From the NCBI GenBank assembly GCA_009192285.1, contig CM018606.1, positions 248,001 to 312,000 of the forward strand: 64,000 nucleotides of DNA, written 5' to 3'. Below, piece after piece: positions 44,385 to 56,235 of the stretch. The DNA is from Morchella semilibera (lineage: Eukaryota; Ascomycota; Pezizomycetes; Pezizales; Morchellaceae). The translations under genes and the position numbers were made by a program. Every line of letters starts with the position of its first letter. Position 1 is the stretch's first letter. The notes under the pieces were generated by a model, which did not search any database, had not been told where the DNA came from, and saw only the letters and a program-made list of their open reading frames with translations.

Positions 44385-46940
44385 TGTTTGAGCGTTTCCG
44401 GGTATAATATCGAGGATAGGGAGCTAGGTAATTGGGAGATCTATGTTGTCTGTGGAGACGAAATGGCACTGAGGGTAACAATGGTTTTTATTTGGGAACC
44501 GGCACTACAGGAAAAACTACTGATCTGGTGCCGAGTGTACCCTGATTGGTGTAACACGATTGTCCCTCACCCCTTGCTGAAAATCAAACCACAAAACTAC
44601 AAACTCACAAAGCACACGGGACCCTCGGAAGTACTTTTTTGATCATACGAAAAAAAAGAAAAAAGAAAACAAAACAAGGCGCAATAAAAACCAACCCCCC
44701 CCCCGGTACAGCTATGGGATTCCGAACTATACACCCCCTCCCCGCCCAAGGAGAGGAATACTACAGTAGACTAGAGTAGCTGAAATTAAAATGATATACG
44801 AAGAAACAATGACTTCGGATGGCCATTGGGTTAATATAGTCTGTCTCTAGCCCGACAGTCCGAACCGACGTTAGCGAAGTGAACCAACATCGGTAAGATG
44901 TTAGATCCCTACCTATATCAACTGAATACTCTGCCGCCCTAAGCCAGACGGCTTTAAAGCGACCAATTGCAATCGGTAATATGATCCAGCGTAGAATCCT
45001 TACCTACTGCACCACCATCCTCCTCCGGCAGTGGGGCATCACCCCCAAAACAAATGGTCAAGAATATTATAGAGGACAAGATATAAATGTTAAAATAGAC
45101 CAAGAGAATTAAGCTCCATTCCAGTTGAAGCCGCCCCCGATCACCCGTCCTATCCTCAAGAAAGCCAAGATTTTACGGCCGAGTGATAGCATGTGACTAA
45201 CGGACGAACCCCAAGCCCCAAACCTACGGAGCATATATGCTACTGTCACGGTCCTAAATATACTACTTACATTCTCCCTTCCAATAAGAATACACATTTA
45301 ATACCCTAGCTAGATGTTATTAACTCGATTCATTAATACATGTATACATACATGTACCCCTCACGGCTAGATGCATGATGTATTAATCAATCGATCAACG
45401 TGGCTGGACATGACCCCCATCCTGACCAGCTAGGGGCAGGATGATGACGAACCAACCTCACACATCACAAAGCAGCCGACATCCCCTCTAGGCCCAAAAT
45501 AGTAATGTTTTTCATCCGTACGGCAGCTTCCCGATGTATATTGAGTATCCATGGTAATAACATCTCACTAAGACGCCTCAGAACGCCACAATCCTTAATT
45601 ACACTCAGTACGACGTGATCATAGGCCATTACGAGTGTTGTGGCGTTGCACTTTTAATGTCCACATCTGCACCACAGTTGGCATATCAAGACTTACACCT
45701 ACCCCCTCCCATATCAAGGACCTTAGATTGAGAACATCAGCAGTTAAAGCTTATAAAAGTAGCTCCCGGGAGAGCTTGTCTGCTCACCCGCGCTGCAGCC
45801 CCGCCCTTCTAAGAGGGCGACCTCGAAGATCGACGCCCGAGTGATAGTCCATGACTCACTTTTCTACTAACCTTTCACCACCGATTCCTGAATCTAGGGC
45901 CCTTCGCTAAGGCTTTGGAAGGACCTTGCGAGACAAATACGAAATGGACCCGCCCCACCGAAACCGGTTGGAGATGCCCATGACCTCCACAAACTACTTA
46001 CTAACCGGCCGGGAGCAATGTATCGCACGGGAGAGCAGGGCCGCTCTACGTAGTTTTGAGCACAGCGCCCTCTGATCTGAGGATCGTATAAACAGCTGGT
46101 CATATATCTTAGCACAGAATCAATCCGATAACTATACAATCCCACGGATACCAGGATATCCGGTGAAACGACTTGAAACATTTAGAAAGTATCCAGTGTC
46201 ATTATAATTTGGGATGAGATGAGAGAGGAAGGGAAAGGAAGATTGTGGTGGTAGTGAGCATATATAATGTAAATGCGAGCATAGAAACGTCTGGTTTGGA
46301 GGTCTGGATGGGCCAGATGGGGACGGGGTCAGCCAATAATTGGGCTACAACTGGCCGGTTACACAGTAGGTGACTTGATTGAGGCGGGAGGCGCTAATAA
46401 GGGCGAGAAACCAAATGTAGCAGAAACGGATGGACTATGGACACTAAGCTTTTCGACTATATCATAAGTAGCACTGACTTAGTTCTATCAGCTTTCGGGA
46501 ATTGGGGGTGTTGAAGAATTAACGTACGGTTACGGAGGGGCTACAAAAATATAAAAAAAACCCCGGGAGTGAGTCTACAGGGACAACGTCTCATATCGCT
46601 CTACAAACTATTAGAGTAAATCAGGAAAAATCATGCGAGTTAATGGATCAAATATGACATGTGATAAGGCACTCTCTTTTTATATCTAAATTCTCAAAAA
46701 AAAAAAAAAAAAAGTGGATCTTGATGAAAGTTGAACTCTCACTACCTTGAGTCTTTAGCCTAGATCTTGTAACTTCCGCCAACACTTCAGATAATGTTAT
46801 TTAAGAGAAAGTAGTAATGTATGAAGTATAAATAAATATAAATAAATAAGAGAAAGTAGTAAAGAGGAGTATTGATTGATAATGGATCAGTAAATAAATC
46901 AAGTAAATCAAGTAAATGAACCAAAAAACTTTGTTGCAAG
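44385..46940. other. intergenic
   Basis: No supported gene. A C10 run lies at 44695-44704, an A-tract at about 46697-46714 and an AATAAAT microsatellite at 46828-46848 between two copies of AAGAGAAAGTAGTAA. The minus strand at 46717-46790 has B-box-like sequence followed by a T run but no cloverleaf. Confidence 0.45.
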
Positions 46941-47022
46941 GTCCCCCGAAAACGAATCACTTGATCCACCCCCCAATCTTGCCTCAGTGGGAAACGAACC
47001 AAGTGATTCGTTTTCAGGGCCG
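46941..47022. mobile_element. 82-bp inverted-repeat element
   Basis: AAAACGAATCACTTG (46949-46963) and CAAGTGATTCGTTTT (47000-47014) are perfect 15-bp arms; with mismatches they extend to about 24 bp. No clear target duplication. Confidence 0.55.
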
Positions 47023-47042
47023 GTAGTGTTGGTACTCACTTA

Positions 47043-47185
47043 CCGCACCAATTAGTCTCGACAGCTGGTCACACAAGACGTCGAAGTTCCCCTTCCAGCG
47101 GGGATCATGGCGTATGCAAGATAAATAGCCAAATAGGGGAATTCCAGCGTCTTGTGTGACCGGCCGTCGAGACGAATTAATGCGG
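47043..47185. mobile_element. 143-bp MITE with TA duplication
   Basis: About 40-bp terminal inverted repeats (CCGCACCAATTAGTCTCGAC... and ...GTCGAGACGAATTAATGCGG) with the inner part CACACAAGACG/CGTCTTGTGTG perfect. TA stands at both outer edges (47041-47042, 47186-47187). Confidence 0.85.
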
Positions 47186-47316
47186 TATAGCCCGCCATAA
47201 ACAGAAAAATATGGCTGGTAATTATTAGCAGAATCGTTTCCTACCCTTCCAATGTTTCTCATTCCGGATTGTTACAGGCTTTAGCAGAACCTCATAACAT
47301 TTCGTGAGTTTGTTTA

Positions 47317-47475
47317 TCCCTTAGTCTGTCAATGCTGACCCCCCCCTATAATAGAGGAATTAAATTTTTATGCAAGATCTATTATCCGATAAGGGAGATA
47401 ACGGGATCTGTTAGTAAGGCCACACAAAATTTGCTTCTTCTTGGGGGGTCGGCACCTTACTGACAGACTAAGGGA
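47317..47475. mobile_element. 159-bp MITE with TA duplication
   Basis: Terminal repeats TCCCTTAGTCTGTCA and TGACAGACTAAGGGA are perfect over 15 bp, followed inside by a CCGACCCCCC-like stretch. TA flanks both ends (47315-47316, 47476-47477). No coding capacity. Confidence 0.88.
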
Positions 47476-47845
47476 TAGTCTCTTCCGGTGTTATTGGCAA
47501 TAGTTATTGATGTATAATACGAGATTTTTACCTCTCTAACACGTACTTGGTACATGTAGTTAGGTACATGTTATCCGACGGTTGTATTTTGTGCGGAATC
47601 GATGGCATATATATACAGGGGTGTACTAGGTTGTGCGAGAGCGATTTCGGATCTCTTGAATATTTCAGTCACCACCCCGGCATCAAAAGACACCCCCTTG
47701 TCAGGATATATGTACGCTGACTATAAGACAGGCCATAAATCCTTTAACTACGACAAGGCTGCTCTTGACGGATGTGCTTTTTCTCTTCATGAAGTTTTCC
47801 GCCTTCTTACGTTTTACATCCAGATATGGGTGTGAGGGGTATATA

Positions 47846-48016
47846 CAGTACGAAAAAGTGGGGTGGGATCACTACCATAGGACTACCGAATTTAGTGACT
47901 AGTACCGAATTAAATCGGCATTAGAGGAAGAGTACTGTACAAATACCGTATTCTCACCGCAATGCTAGCGTACCAATGAGAATACCGTAGTGATCCCACC
48001 CCTCTTTTTGGTACTG
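47846..48016. mobile_element. 171-bp MITE with TA duplication
   Basis: Ends CAGTACGAAAAAGTGGGGTG...and ...CACCCCTCTTTTTGGTACTG form a ~31-bp inverted repeat continuing through GGGATCACTAC. TA flanks (47844-47845, 48017-48018). Its ends match those of the 885-bp element at 33280-34164. Confidence 0.88.
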
Positions 48017-48018
48017 TA

Positions 48019-48397
48019 TGGTGCCGCGCACGTTAAAGGTGACAAAAATTGCATCGCTTATAACTTTTTAACCAGACAAGATATCAAAAATCTAACAGAC
48101 AAAATTATAGATATACCTAATATGAAGAATTTGGCCTGTTAGATTTTTGATATCTTGTTTAGTTAAAAGGTTATAAACAATGCCATTTACCTATTTTTGT
48201 ATGTAAAAAGCGCCAAGACTTGGTGAAACAGTATTGTACCCATTTATACCCCTACATTACAGGATTACAGCCAAGATTTAGTTTTCAGCCATAACATGGC
48301 TGGAGTCTAAGGCTCTTATTTGTTCATAAGCAGCCGGAGTGGCCAAGGTTGTTCCAACTGAGATACCGACATGTCACCTTTAAGACGCGCCGCACCA
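48019..48397. mobile_element. 379-bp MITE with nested inverted arms
   Basis: Outer repeats TGGTGCCGCGCACGTTAAAG and its near complement ending GCGCCGCACCA, with TA on both sides (48017-48018, 48398-48399). Inside the left half a second pair of arms (GATATCAAAAATCTAACAG and CTGTTAGATTTTTGATATC) forms a long hairpin at about 48050-48180. Confidence 0.88.
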
Positions 48398-49807
48398 TAT
48401 ATATAAACCCCCGCCTAGTCGTCCAGAGAGCTGGAGCCTCTAGGCCTGGCGAAAGAGATCCCGGAGATGCGCGCATCATCTGGTGATTTACTGTTCTCAT
48501 CCAGAGAGGGGTTTTTCGATATACAGTCGATCCGGTAAGGAAGTACTACATGCATGGCCTGTGTAAAAAATGCCAGGCCGCGACACATAACTTATAGAGA
48601 GAGCTGCGTGTTGGTAGATATTGCTTTGCAATTTTGATTTCACCACCCTTCCCGCTACTGGATCCAGTATAACGAAATTTAACGGTTCAGGGGGATTTCT
48701 TCAAAAGCGGTAGCCTAGTTTCGGAATATCTGTTTCAGCCACAGCAGATTGAAGTTTTCCGGTGGAGTGCCTTCGCCCAAGACGCGAGAATGTCATTAGA
48801 CTCTTTTAAGTAGGCCCACCGTAAGCCACAATACCCATAAATGATCTTTCCCAAGCCACAACCGAGTGGCTTGAAAGCAGGGTTAGGGTTTTGGTCATGC
48901 GCTAGCACTCGGCCCCCTGCTCGCTTAACAGCCTCTGTGTCTGAAAACCCTGACCCTAAACAAAGACTTGAGCGACCACAACACCAAGATTAGCTAGCCA
49001 CACATGGATTACCACCTACTATCTCCGAGGGGCGCACCAGAGCCTTGGGCGAACCAGAGCCTATCCCGGTCCTAATATTATGTCATCCCATGCCCATATG
49101 AGCCGAGTGACAACCGGCTCGGACCTGAGAGCTCCGGCCCAATCCCCGCGAAATAAAAAAAAAATACACGCGGAATGAGCCTGAATTACGTTTGCGTGAC
49201 TGAGGGTGATTACTATGTGTGTGTGTGTGTATGAGTAGCAGAGCACCCCATAATTACTCTACTGACATCCATGTGGACGGACGATTACGCACGTCCCAAG
49301 CCTATCCATCACGCTACCCTTGATCCCGATACCTTTTGCGGCAGTACTGGGATTATGTCCAGATGGGCATTTCTATGAAGTAGCTACCCCTTATGCATAG
49401 AAATAAAAGGAAACAAAAAAAAGAAAATCCCACCTCCAAGGGTACCTACCTGTCACTCCCCCGTAGGTAGAGCTTCCAGAACACCCCGGGTCGTTTCACC
49501 ACCCCCCAAAGGAATCTCGCTTACCAGTGCGATAAGCGCCTCCAGAAGCAGCAATGCGTCCGGGGGTGCTGCGCCTCAACCGGGATGGGATGGGATTACG
49601 ACGCTTGCCTGCATGTGTGTGTGTGTCTGACCTGCCCGACAGGGACATGTGGGATTTTCTCTCCCATTATATGGGGGCCTGTCTTTCCCCCCCGTAACCT
49701 TCTTTCAACCTCACTTCATCTTCTCTCACACTCACTTCACCCCCCGTCTACCTACGCAACAAACAACCGCTGAACAAATAAACAAACAAACAAGACCCAC
49801 CCCAAAG
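48398..49807. other. intergenic and 5' leader of the CYSTM-like gene
   Basis: No gene recognised. A short (TG)n run lies at 49215-49232. The last 120 bp are C/A-rich with AACAAACAAACAA, a typical fungal leader. Confidence 0.45.
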
Positions 49808-50217
49808 ATGACCCACGGTATCAAAGACAGCTACGTCAGTCCCCCCCTTTTCCCTCTCCCAGGGTACAGAGCCACCAAGCTAACTAACCAATCCGCCAGA
49901 CCCCACCCCCCCAATACCCACCACCAGCGCACCCCGACCCATCACAGCAGGGCTACTACCCCCCACAGGGCTACCCCCCACAGGGCTACCCGCCACAGGA
50001 CTACCCGCCCCAGGGCTACCCCCCGCAGGGCTACCCACCGACCCAACAGCAAGCCTACGGCTACCCGCCCCAGCAGGGCTACCCGCAGCAGCCCATGGTC
50101 TACGAGATGCCGCCGCCGCCGCCGGGCGCACACAGGTCCGACAGCGGCGCCACCAGCTTCCTGGCGGCGTTCTGCGGCGCGTTGGCGTGCTGCTGCTGCT
50201 TGGATGCGATCTTTTAG
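49808..50217 (+). CDS. CYSTM-like PQ-rich cysteine-tailed membrane protein
   Basis: Two exons (49808-49834 and 49900-50217) join in phase 0 across a 65-nt intron with a CTAACTAAC branch site, giving 114 residues. The N-terminus MTHGIKDSY leads into a Tyr/Pro/Gln region with repeated GYPPQ pentapeptides, then EMPPPPPGAHRSDSG and a hydrophobic, cysteine-rich end SFLAAFCGALACCCCLDAIF. This layout (PQGY repeats plus a C-terminal CCCCL-D-x-x-F segment) is that of the cysteine-rich transmembrane module family, short tail-anchored stress-related proteins at the plasma membrane that are often palmitoylated. The family link is from the motif, not a search. The donor GTCAGT is slightly unusual. GC content is higher than in the flanks. 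Confidence 0.85.
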
Positions 50218-53200
50218 GCGTGTTGGTTGGGTTGGGTTTTGGAAAGGGGTCGGAAAGGGATAGGGGTAATGATGGATGGGTGTGGGATGAGCGTTTCGTG
50301 ATTGGCATTTTGTGTTTGTTTTTGTTTTTTTGTTTTCGGGTTGTTTTCTGCTTTGGTCCCTCTTTTTTGTGGCTTTTTCTTTTGTGGTGCTTTCTTTCTT
50401 TTGTTGATATACATTTCATTATGCTGCATTGCCTTTTGTTGGCGGACGGACGGACGGTGGCTGGCCGGCCGGCCAGAGAACGCGCAGCCAGAGCACCCAG
50501 TTGATTTCACCATGTACTAGAAGCGGGCACCCACCAACCCAAACAAACAAAATAGAACGCACTGGCTTCCCTTCTTACCACAGCAAAATAGAACGCACTG
50601 GTTTCCCCTTCCCTTCTCCGTGCAGCGGAAAAAACAAGCTTCTGCACATTCCAACCAGACCAACCGCCCCCTGCGGCCGATCCGGGCGGTGGCGCTGTCG
50701 CGCGCGCATGTGTGTGGTCCGTGCGTGTCTTTGTGTGACGTACTGACAGGCGGGCTTGGAAGCGTTGAAACAATGGATGTATGCACTGGGGTTGGGGTTC
50801 GGTGCTTGCCGATGCGACTCATGGGGTGTCACTCGCCGTTGTTGTTGTTGTGCCGCGAATGGAGTCGGTTGTCTTATTGGGTATCGCTCTGTATGTAATA
50901 TCTACTCTACTCTGCTCCTACATAGTGATGTGAGCGCGGTGTTTAGACTGTGGGGTACTCCCCCACCCCACCCCTTAGAGGTGAATGAGGCTGCCGTTTT
51001 ATCTTTACCCCTTTGCTCACGGGGGCCGGGCAGGAATACTATCCCCCGACAATCAACAGCACCCACGACCACATCGGGTGGGTACTTATATGCTCGCCAA
51101 TTCTTAGAGCCTGTTGATACTTTGCGTGGCAACTGCACCAACAGACTTGAAAATTTGTCGAGTATACACAGCTAAGTATATATTGTATACAAGACATCGA
51201 CCGCCCCTTATTCTCCATTGACGCTTTGTACTGCATCTTCACGCCTGCATCAGTACTCCCACATGTCACGTCACGTCACGTCGCGCCATGGCACCACCGG
51301 CGGCGCCGTGGATACAGACAGGCTGATGCATCAGGGTGGTTTGGCGGGTTATGTATCACACCAGGGCTCTAGCCACAAGACGCCCCAGCCACATCTTTGC
51401 TGGGGCGCATCACGGAGTGGTGTATTACTAAGCAAGTACAACTACAAGCATACTGCTACGCTTAGCAACGCGCTGAGGTATAGTTGAATATTACGTCCTC
51501 TACAAGTGCTCCTTTCTCGCCTTGCTGCAGGTTCGAAGGATGTAAATTCGAGTAAGAAACGGTGAGGTTGGTGGCTAAGGGCCCGGTACGGATTACATTG
51601 ATGGATTATTCCAGAGTGTCGATTGTCGATGAGTGGGTGAAATAATTTCAAATAAGCGGAACTTGGGGATAATCTCATATCGGTACATCGTCGCAATGTA
51701 CAGTTGAGAAGCTCGCTGTAGTTGGAGAGAAGAAGGAAGAGAAAGATAATCACTAGTTGTTTTCTTGGCAGATTATTTGAGTGTAGCTAATCAGACTGTC
51801 CGAACGGGCCCCAACCACATGCCAAACCTCTCATTGACTGGGCTCACCGTAGTCTAAGTAGCAGATGCAGCTGCCCTGAATGATTGATGATGACTAAACG
51901 GAGTGACTAAGCAATGCCCAGTGTCGCCTGCTTAACCCTGGGGTAAATTTCAGGGCACTACAGGCTGTCAAATAGAGACGTGAGGAGAGCCTCTCGACTC
52001 CTCCCACAAGTGCTTGTAACTACATGTATTTATCAACCTCCCGAGCTACTTCAGAGCCGGTAGGCACGCGGGCTGGGACGACCGACCGCCTCGATCGGAG
52101 GGTTTCCTTGCCGCGGTGTGTTCGCTTTTTGTTACTCTGGGTCCTCGTGGATTAATTGGTTTGGGTATCTCGGTCCTGGAGATCCATGCACCACACCACC
52201 ACACCACCCCGCCGGCCTCAATCCAACGCCAGCGCCGCGGCCGCTCTGCGTGCGTGCGTAGGGACACCGCCCAAGGACAATAGTACCACACCCAGTTGAT
52301 ATGGTATGGCACGGGTCTAGTATACCGGCTGGGTGAAGTATGTAGAACAAAATACTCTCCACGACCAAGCCCTAACCCACGCCAAGCCTGCCAGTGACCG
52401 TCCCACGTGGCTGCAATTAATATAATATAATGTAAATTGGAAAAACGGGGTCGTCTCCAGGGCTAAGGGGCGAGAGTCTCCTAAGGGTGTACGCGGTGGG
52501 TGGGTGGTCTGGTTAGAGGTGTGCTCAAGGACGGCATTGTCGATTACTGCTGTGTACCATTACGGGACAGCAGCCACAGGACCGCATATTGGCACACGTA
52601 GAGTATCTAGAGTAGACACCAACGCAGCTACATCCTTAAGTACGCACCGCCCCTCCTCCCCCGCAGACCAGCAACGACCGGAACACATTTTTTTGTCTTT
52701 CTATTACATACTTGGCTTCTACGCATCAAGGCTAAGGCTCCACACACTCTATCCCCCTTGGGCTCATTCGTTTCTTTCACACACGCACACAGAGAAGAAA
52801 AAAAAGTGGGTTCGCATTGGATAAGCAAACGGGTAAGGAGCGGCTGGCTGCACGGCCTCAAACGGAGAAGTAGAGTAGAGTAGAATGGTGGAAAAATACC
52901 AATGCAGCCACAGGGGGTAAACGAATAGCGTAAACGAACAATCTCTCTCGAGCACTAAACACATATATCTCTCTCGCACCACACCAGACAGCGGACCTAA
53001 CAGTAAAAATAAAGCACAACAACCCATACGCCCCATAGCAACCCAACCGGTAAAAATAGTGTAGAAAAAGGAAAAAAGGAATAGGTCAACAAAGGAAAGG
53101 TCAACAAAGGGAATTTAGATATTCTGGTTCTCCCCTCTGGGATCGATAAGACAACCAGCCCGCCCGCCCGCCCGCCTGACGTTTGCAGGGGGGGGGGGAT

Positions 53201-53480
53201 CACATATCCAACGACGCGGTACTGCGTCCTCTGGAGCTGGCAACGGAGGGTGTGCTCCTGCGCACGCTCGCAACCGACGGCGTGCTCCTTGCCGACGCGC
53301 TCGTCGACGACCCCGACTTTGGCGGGGGTCCATGGCCGCTGCACCTCCTGCACGTCGACGTCTGAATCCCATCATCAGCCACAACTGCACGCCACAACCA
53401 GGATGATGATGCAGGAAGACAGGACAGGGAAGAGGAGGAAGGGGGTAAACACACCATAAAGGTCGATGGCCGTGGATGCA
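50218..53480. other. 3' region of CYSTM-like gene and intergenic
   Basis: The first 220 bp are T/G-rich and likely the 3' UTR. Beyond it the many overlapping open frames are a by-product of GC-rich composition; no domain was seen. On the minus strand 53203-53481 an open frame ends with repeated RSTPSVAS and may be a disordered exon of the next gene, but no in-frame splice was found. Confidence 0.4.
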
Positions 53481-53750
53481 CTATCGGTGCAGGGCGATGA
53501 TACGTAGTAGTTGGTACCGGGTGGTTGATTTCTGCCAGCAGATCCCGCTATGCCCCTGTTAGCCGGCCGGCGGGTGGGAGGTACTGGATGAGGGGAAGGA
53601 AAGGGGAGGAGGAGGAGGAGACTGCAGTCTCTTACTTACCAGCATGGCAACTTCACGCTCCTTTGCATCGATCATGCGTTGAAGCATGATGAGGACGTCA
53701 GTAGCGCCCACGGCCGACTGTCGTTGCCGGGATACGCGGCGAGAGGACAT
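53481..53750 (-). CDS. possible small two-exon hypothetical protein
   Basis: Exon 1 (53750-53640) encodes MSSRRVSRQRQSAVGATDVL and a short amphipathic helix ending DAKEREVAML at a GTAAGT donor. A GGCTAACAG branch site and GGCAG acceptor lead to exon 2 (53531-53481), which adds KSTTRYQLLRIIALHR and a stop, in phase 0. The product would be 53 residues. The first exon looks genuine (good donor, balanced codons), the second is less certain. A G-run lies 40-65 bp upstream of the start. No family recognised. Confidence 0.45.
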
Positions 53751-54481
53751 GATGCGGTGGTACCTATACCTACCAGCAGCGAGCGAGCGGGTGGGGGGGT
53801 GGGGGGGGGGGGGGCGGACAAGACACAGCCGGGTGGTGCTGGGTACTGCTGGGGGCTAGATGTGGTCTGGTTATCGCTCTCTCTCTCTCTTTCTTTTTTT
53901 TTTTTTAATCTTTCGGAGCTCGGAGTCGGGGTGTGTTTATGGATGTGGGGAAAGGGAGGGAAAAAAATATGTTGTGAGACGGGCGGCTATGGGCGATTGT
54001 GTTTTGTTTGTTTTTGTTTGTTGTGTGTGCGGGTCCCCCGTCTAGCAGGAAGAAAAAAAAGGGGGTTGTAAAATTAACAGACACGATATTCGTTACAACG
54101 TAATTGACAAACACCACAACATTGCTGGGGGAGAGGCCGGCAAAGGGATAAGAAACAAATTCTTGTGTTCATTCATTCGCAGCAGCAGCTCCGTGATATC
54201 CACTTATCAAGTATACGTATCTGCAACTTAATATATATGTGAAATATACTTAAAATGTGAAATATACTGACAAATGTGGAGTCGCATGCATGCAGGGGGC
54301 ACAACAGGAACCCTAACCCACACAATATGCAGGCAGTTATTGCTGTTCGCCAAGAGGAGAGCGGCTCTTCTTCCAATTAACACATGTTCAATCCCCCCCC
54401 GGGCCCCCCACCTTCTCCTCCTACTTCTCCTCGATCCCTAATTAGGACATACTTACTTGCTCGGGATCTGTAAACGTCGAG
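53751..54481. other. divergent intergenic with G7/G14 run
   Basis: Runs of 7 and 14 G at 53793-53799 and 53801-53814 precede the minus gene; a CT microsatellite lies at 53877-53891. This may hold promoters for both flanking genes. No further gene. Confidence 0.45.
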
Positions 54482-55287
54482 ATGCCTCCTCCTCCAGCTC
54501 TCTTGTCCACGCCTGCGGTGCGGCGTCAGAACCTCCTGGTTGAATTGTATGGAATTAGCTACCCCCCCCTATATATATACATACATACTGTGAAAGCTTC
54601 TGCGTGGAGATCAGGAGCTAACACCAACCAGTGCAAGCCTTAAACATGCCGCCCCCGCCGGCGTCTACATGTCCCTCACGTCCCCAGACCCCACCCTCTG
54701 GTCCGGCGTAATCTTCGTCCGCAAAGGTAAGCACCCCCCCTACCTCTACCCCATACCCTCCACTAACACCCCCCACAGGCCCCTACCACGGTGGCATCTT
54801 CAAGTTCACCATCTCCTTCCCGCCCACCTACCCCTCAACAGCCCCAACCATCATCTTCCAAACGCCCATCTACCACCCCCTCATCTCAGCGCCCACGTCG
54901 ACCACCACCCCGCCGGGGCTGTTCTCCCTGCGCCACGGCTTCCCGGCATGGTTCATTGAGCGGCCTGCGGCGCCGCGGTCCCCCACGCCCACGCTGGACC
55001 TGCTCCAGTACGTCAAGGCCGCGCTGTCGGAGCCCGAGCTGCTCGACGCCGTGCCGCTGAGCGCGGCCGAGAACGAGGGCGCGTGGCGCGGCTGGAGCGT
55101 CGGTGTCGGCGGGAGGGGCGTGGCGGGCGGGTGGGAGGAGAGGGTGCGCGATGGCGTCGAGAGGAGCGCTGAGGCCGTGTATGGCAGGGAGGGGCCGGTG
55201 CGCTTCGTGCAGGTGGAGGACGGCCTGGTGGAGGGCGTCAAGGAGGTGGTCAAGTGTGTGGTGGAGGAGGGGGTCGTGCTGGTGTAG
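54482..55287 (+). CDS. E2-like ubiquitin-conjugating variant (AKTIP/FTS type)
   Basis: Three exons (54482-54546, 54632-54726, 54779-55287) give 222 residues; introns are 85 and 52 nt with clear GTATGG/GTAAGC donors and a GCTAAC branch site in the first. The UBC fold is visible: LLVEFASLKHAAPAGVYMSL, then LWSGVIFVRKGPYHGGIFKF, FPPTYPSTAPTIIF and YHPLI. Canonical E2 enzymes have HPN and a catalytic Cys shortly after; here HPL is followed by a Thr/Pro stretch and GLFSL, with no Cys, so thioester chemistry is not expected. The order and the GVIFVR-G-Y-x-GG block match the AKTIP/FTS group of inactive E2 variants, which act with Hook-type adaptors in vesicle transport. The C-terminal 80 residues are an extension with a coiled, acidic tail. 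Family assignment is by motif. Confidence 0.85.
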
Positions 55288-55502
55288 GGCGGGTGGGTGG
55301 GTGGATTTAGATAGGTAGTGTAGACTAACGTTCTGCGCCCCCCTTATGACATGGGGGTAGGTAATTGACATGGTCGCAACCGGCTTTCGTTCTCCGGCGG
55401 GTGACCGCGTGTTTTGGCCTGGGGCGGGCTAAGCCTGAAACATCTAGTAGCGTAGATAGTAGAAGAATTAGTGGCAACAAAGAACACCCGGGAATGTCAA
55501 TT

Positions 55503-55585
55503 GGCTGGTTGGCGCAATGGTAGCGCGTGGTCCTCCTATTCAGATAGTAAGACCGAGGTTGCGGGTTCGACTCCCGTGCTGGTCG
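55503..55585 (+). tRNA. tRNA-Arg(CCU) with an 11-nt intron
   Basis: Acceptor arms GGCTGGT/GCTGGTC pair with several G-U; D stem GCGC/GCGC; anticodon stem TGGTC/GACCG; anticodon CCT at 55535-55537. The loop is interrupted after position 37 by 11 nt (55539-55549). T arm GCGGG-TTCGACT-CCCGT. Discriminator G at 55585. Confidence 0.9.
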
Positions 55586-55591
55586 CCATCC

Positions 55592-55596
55592 TTTTT
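55592..55596 (+). terminator. Pol III terminator of tRNA-Arg
   Basis: A T5 run begins seven bases after the discriminator base of the tRNA gene. Confidence 0.7.
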
Positions 55597-56190
55597 GTCC
55601 TTCGCATTGTTATTCCCGTCCATGGTGGAATATTTGAATTTTTTTTTGTCGCGTGCAGGGGCGGTTGCGGGGCGTGGGCGTGGGCGTTGGTGGGGAGCTC
55701 GCTTAGCGATGGATGTTGGGTGGCTTTGTTTACGTTGCCCGATGTGGGTAGGCGAGGCGCAGAAAATATGTAAAACCCATCATTGATTGTCCCCCGGGTG
55801 CATGCAGCAGCTGCGAGTGAGCATCCGTGACTGCGCGAGGTTGATCATTGGCTGTATCGCGCGGGAGTGTAGGGGGAGTTTTTTTCTTTCTTTTTTTTTT
55901 TCTTTTTCTTTTGGCGGTTGCCATGGGGTGGTGGGTAGGTATGTACGGTTGTGGGTTCCGATCGTTCGTCCGGTTGTTGCACGCTGGAGATGGGGGTTCC
56001 CTTGTTCATGTACTTTTTTTTCTTTCTTTTTCTTGTTTAATTCATTAATTGTGCATGATGTACTTCTGTAGGTGCATATCCCAATTCCCGCACCTGTGTG
56101 GAACGTGCGCAGCGCGCGAGCGCCTGTAGAGTTACCACGCCTCAGTCGATCATAGGTTATCACCCGCTCGTGCGTGCGAGTGAGAGGCTG

Positions 56191-56235
56191 TGATTGACTG
56201 ATTGATTAATACTTCATGCATGCAGCCCGTAAGCG
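56191..56235 (-). repeat. retroposon tail-type repeat
   Basis: The minus strand reads CTTACGGGCTGCATGCATGA, then AGTATTAATCAATCAGTCAA, closely matching the 3' half of the insert at 42071-42159. Confidence 0.75.

Noticed and set aside
46717-46790. tRNA-like sequence followed by a T run
   Set aside because: The T arm is poorly paired and no matching 5' acceptor strand was found.
49649-50263. 204-residue plus frame and antisense frames over the CYSTM-like gene
   Set aside because: Arg/Thr-rich shadow translations of the PQGY repeat; the spliced frame explains the region.
50756-51175. 139-residue plus frame
   Set aside because: Compositional open frame with no start context, domain or splice signals.
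53203-53481. Ser/Pro-rich minus frame with RSTPSVAS repeats as last exon of the 53750 gene
   Set aside because: None of the available acceptors gives the required phase; kept only as a note.
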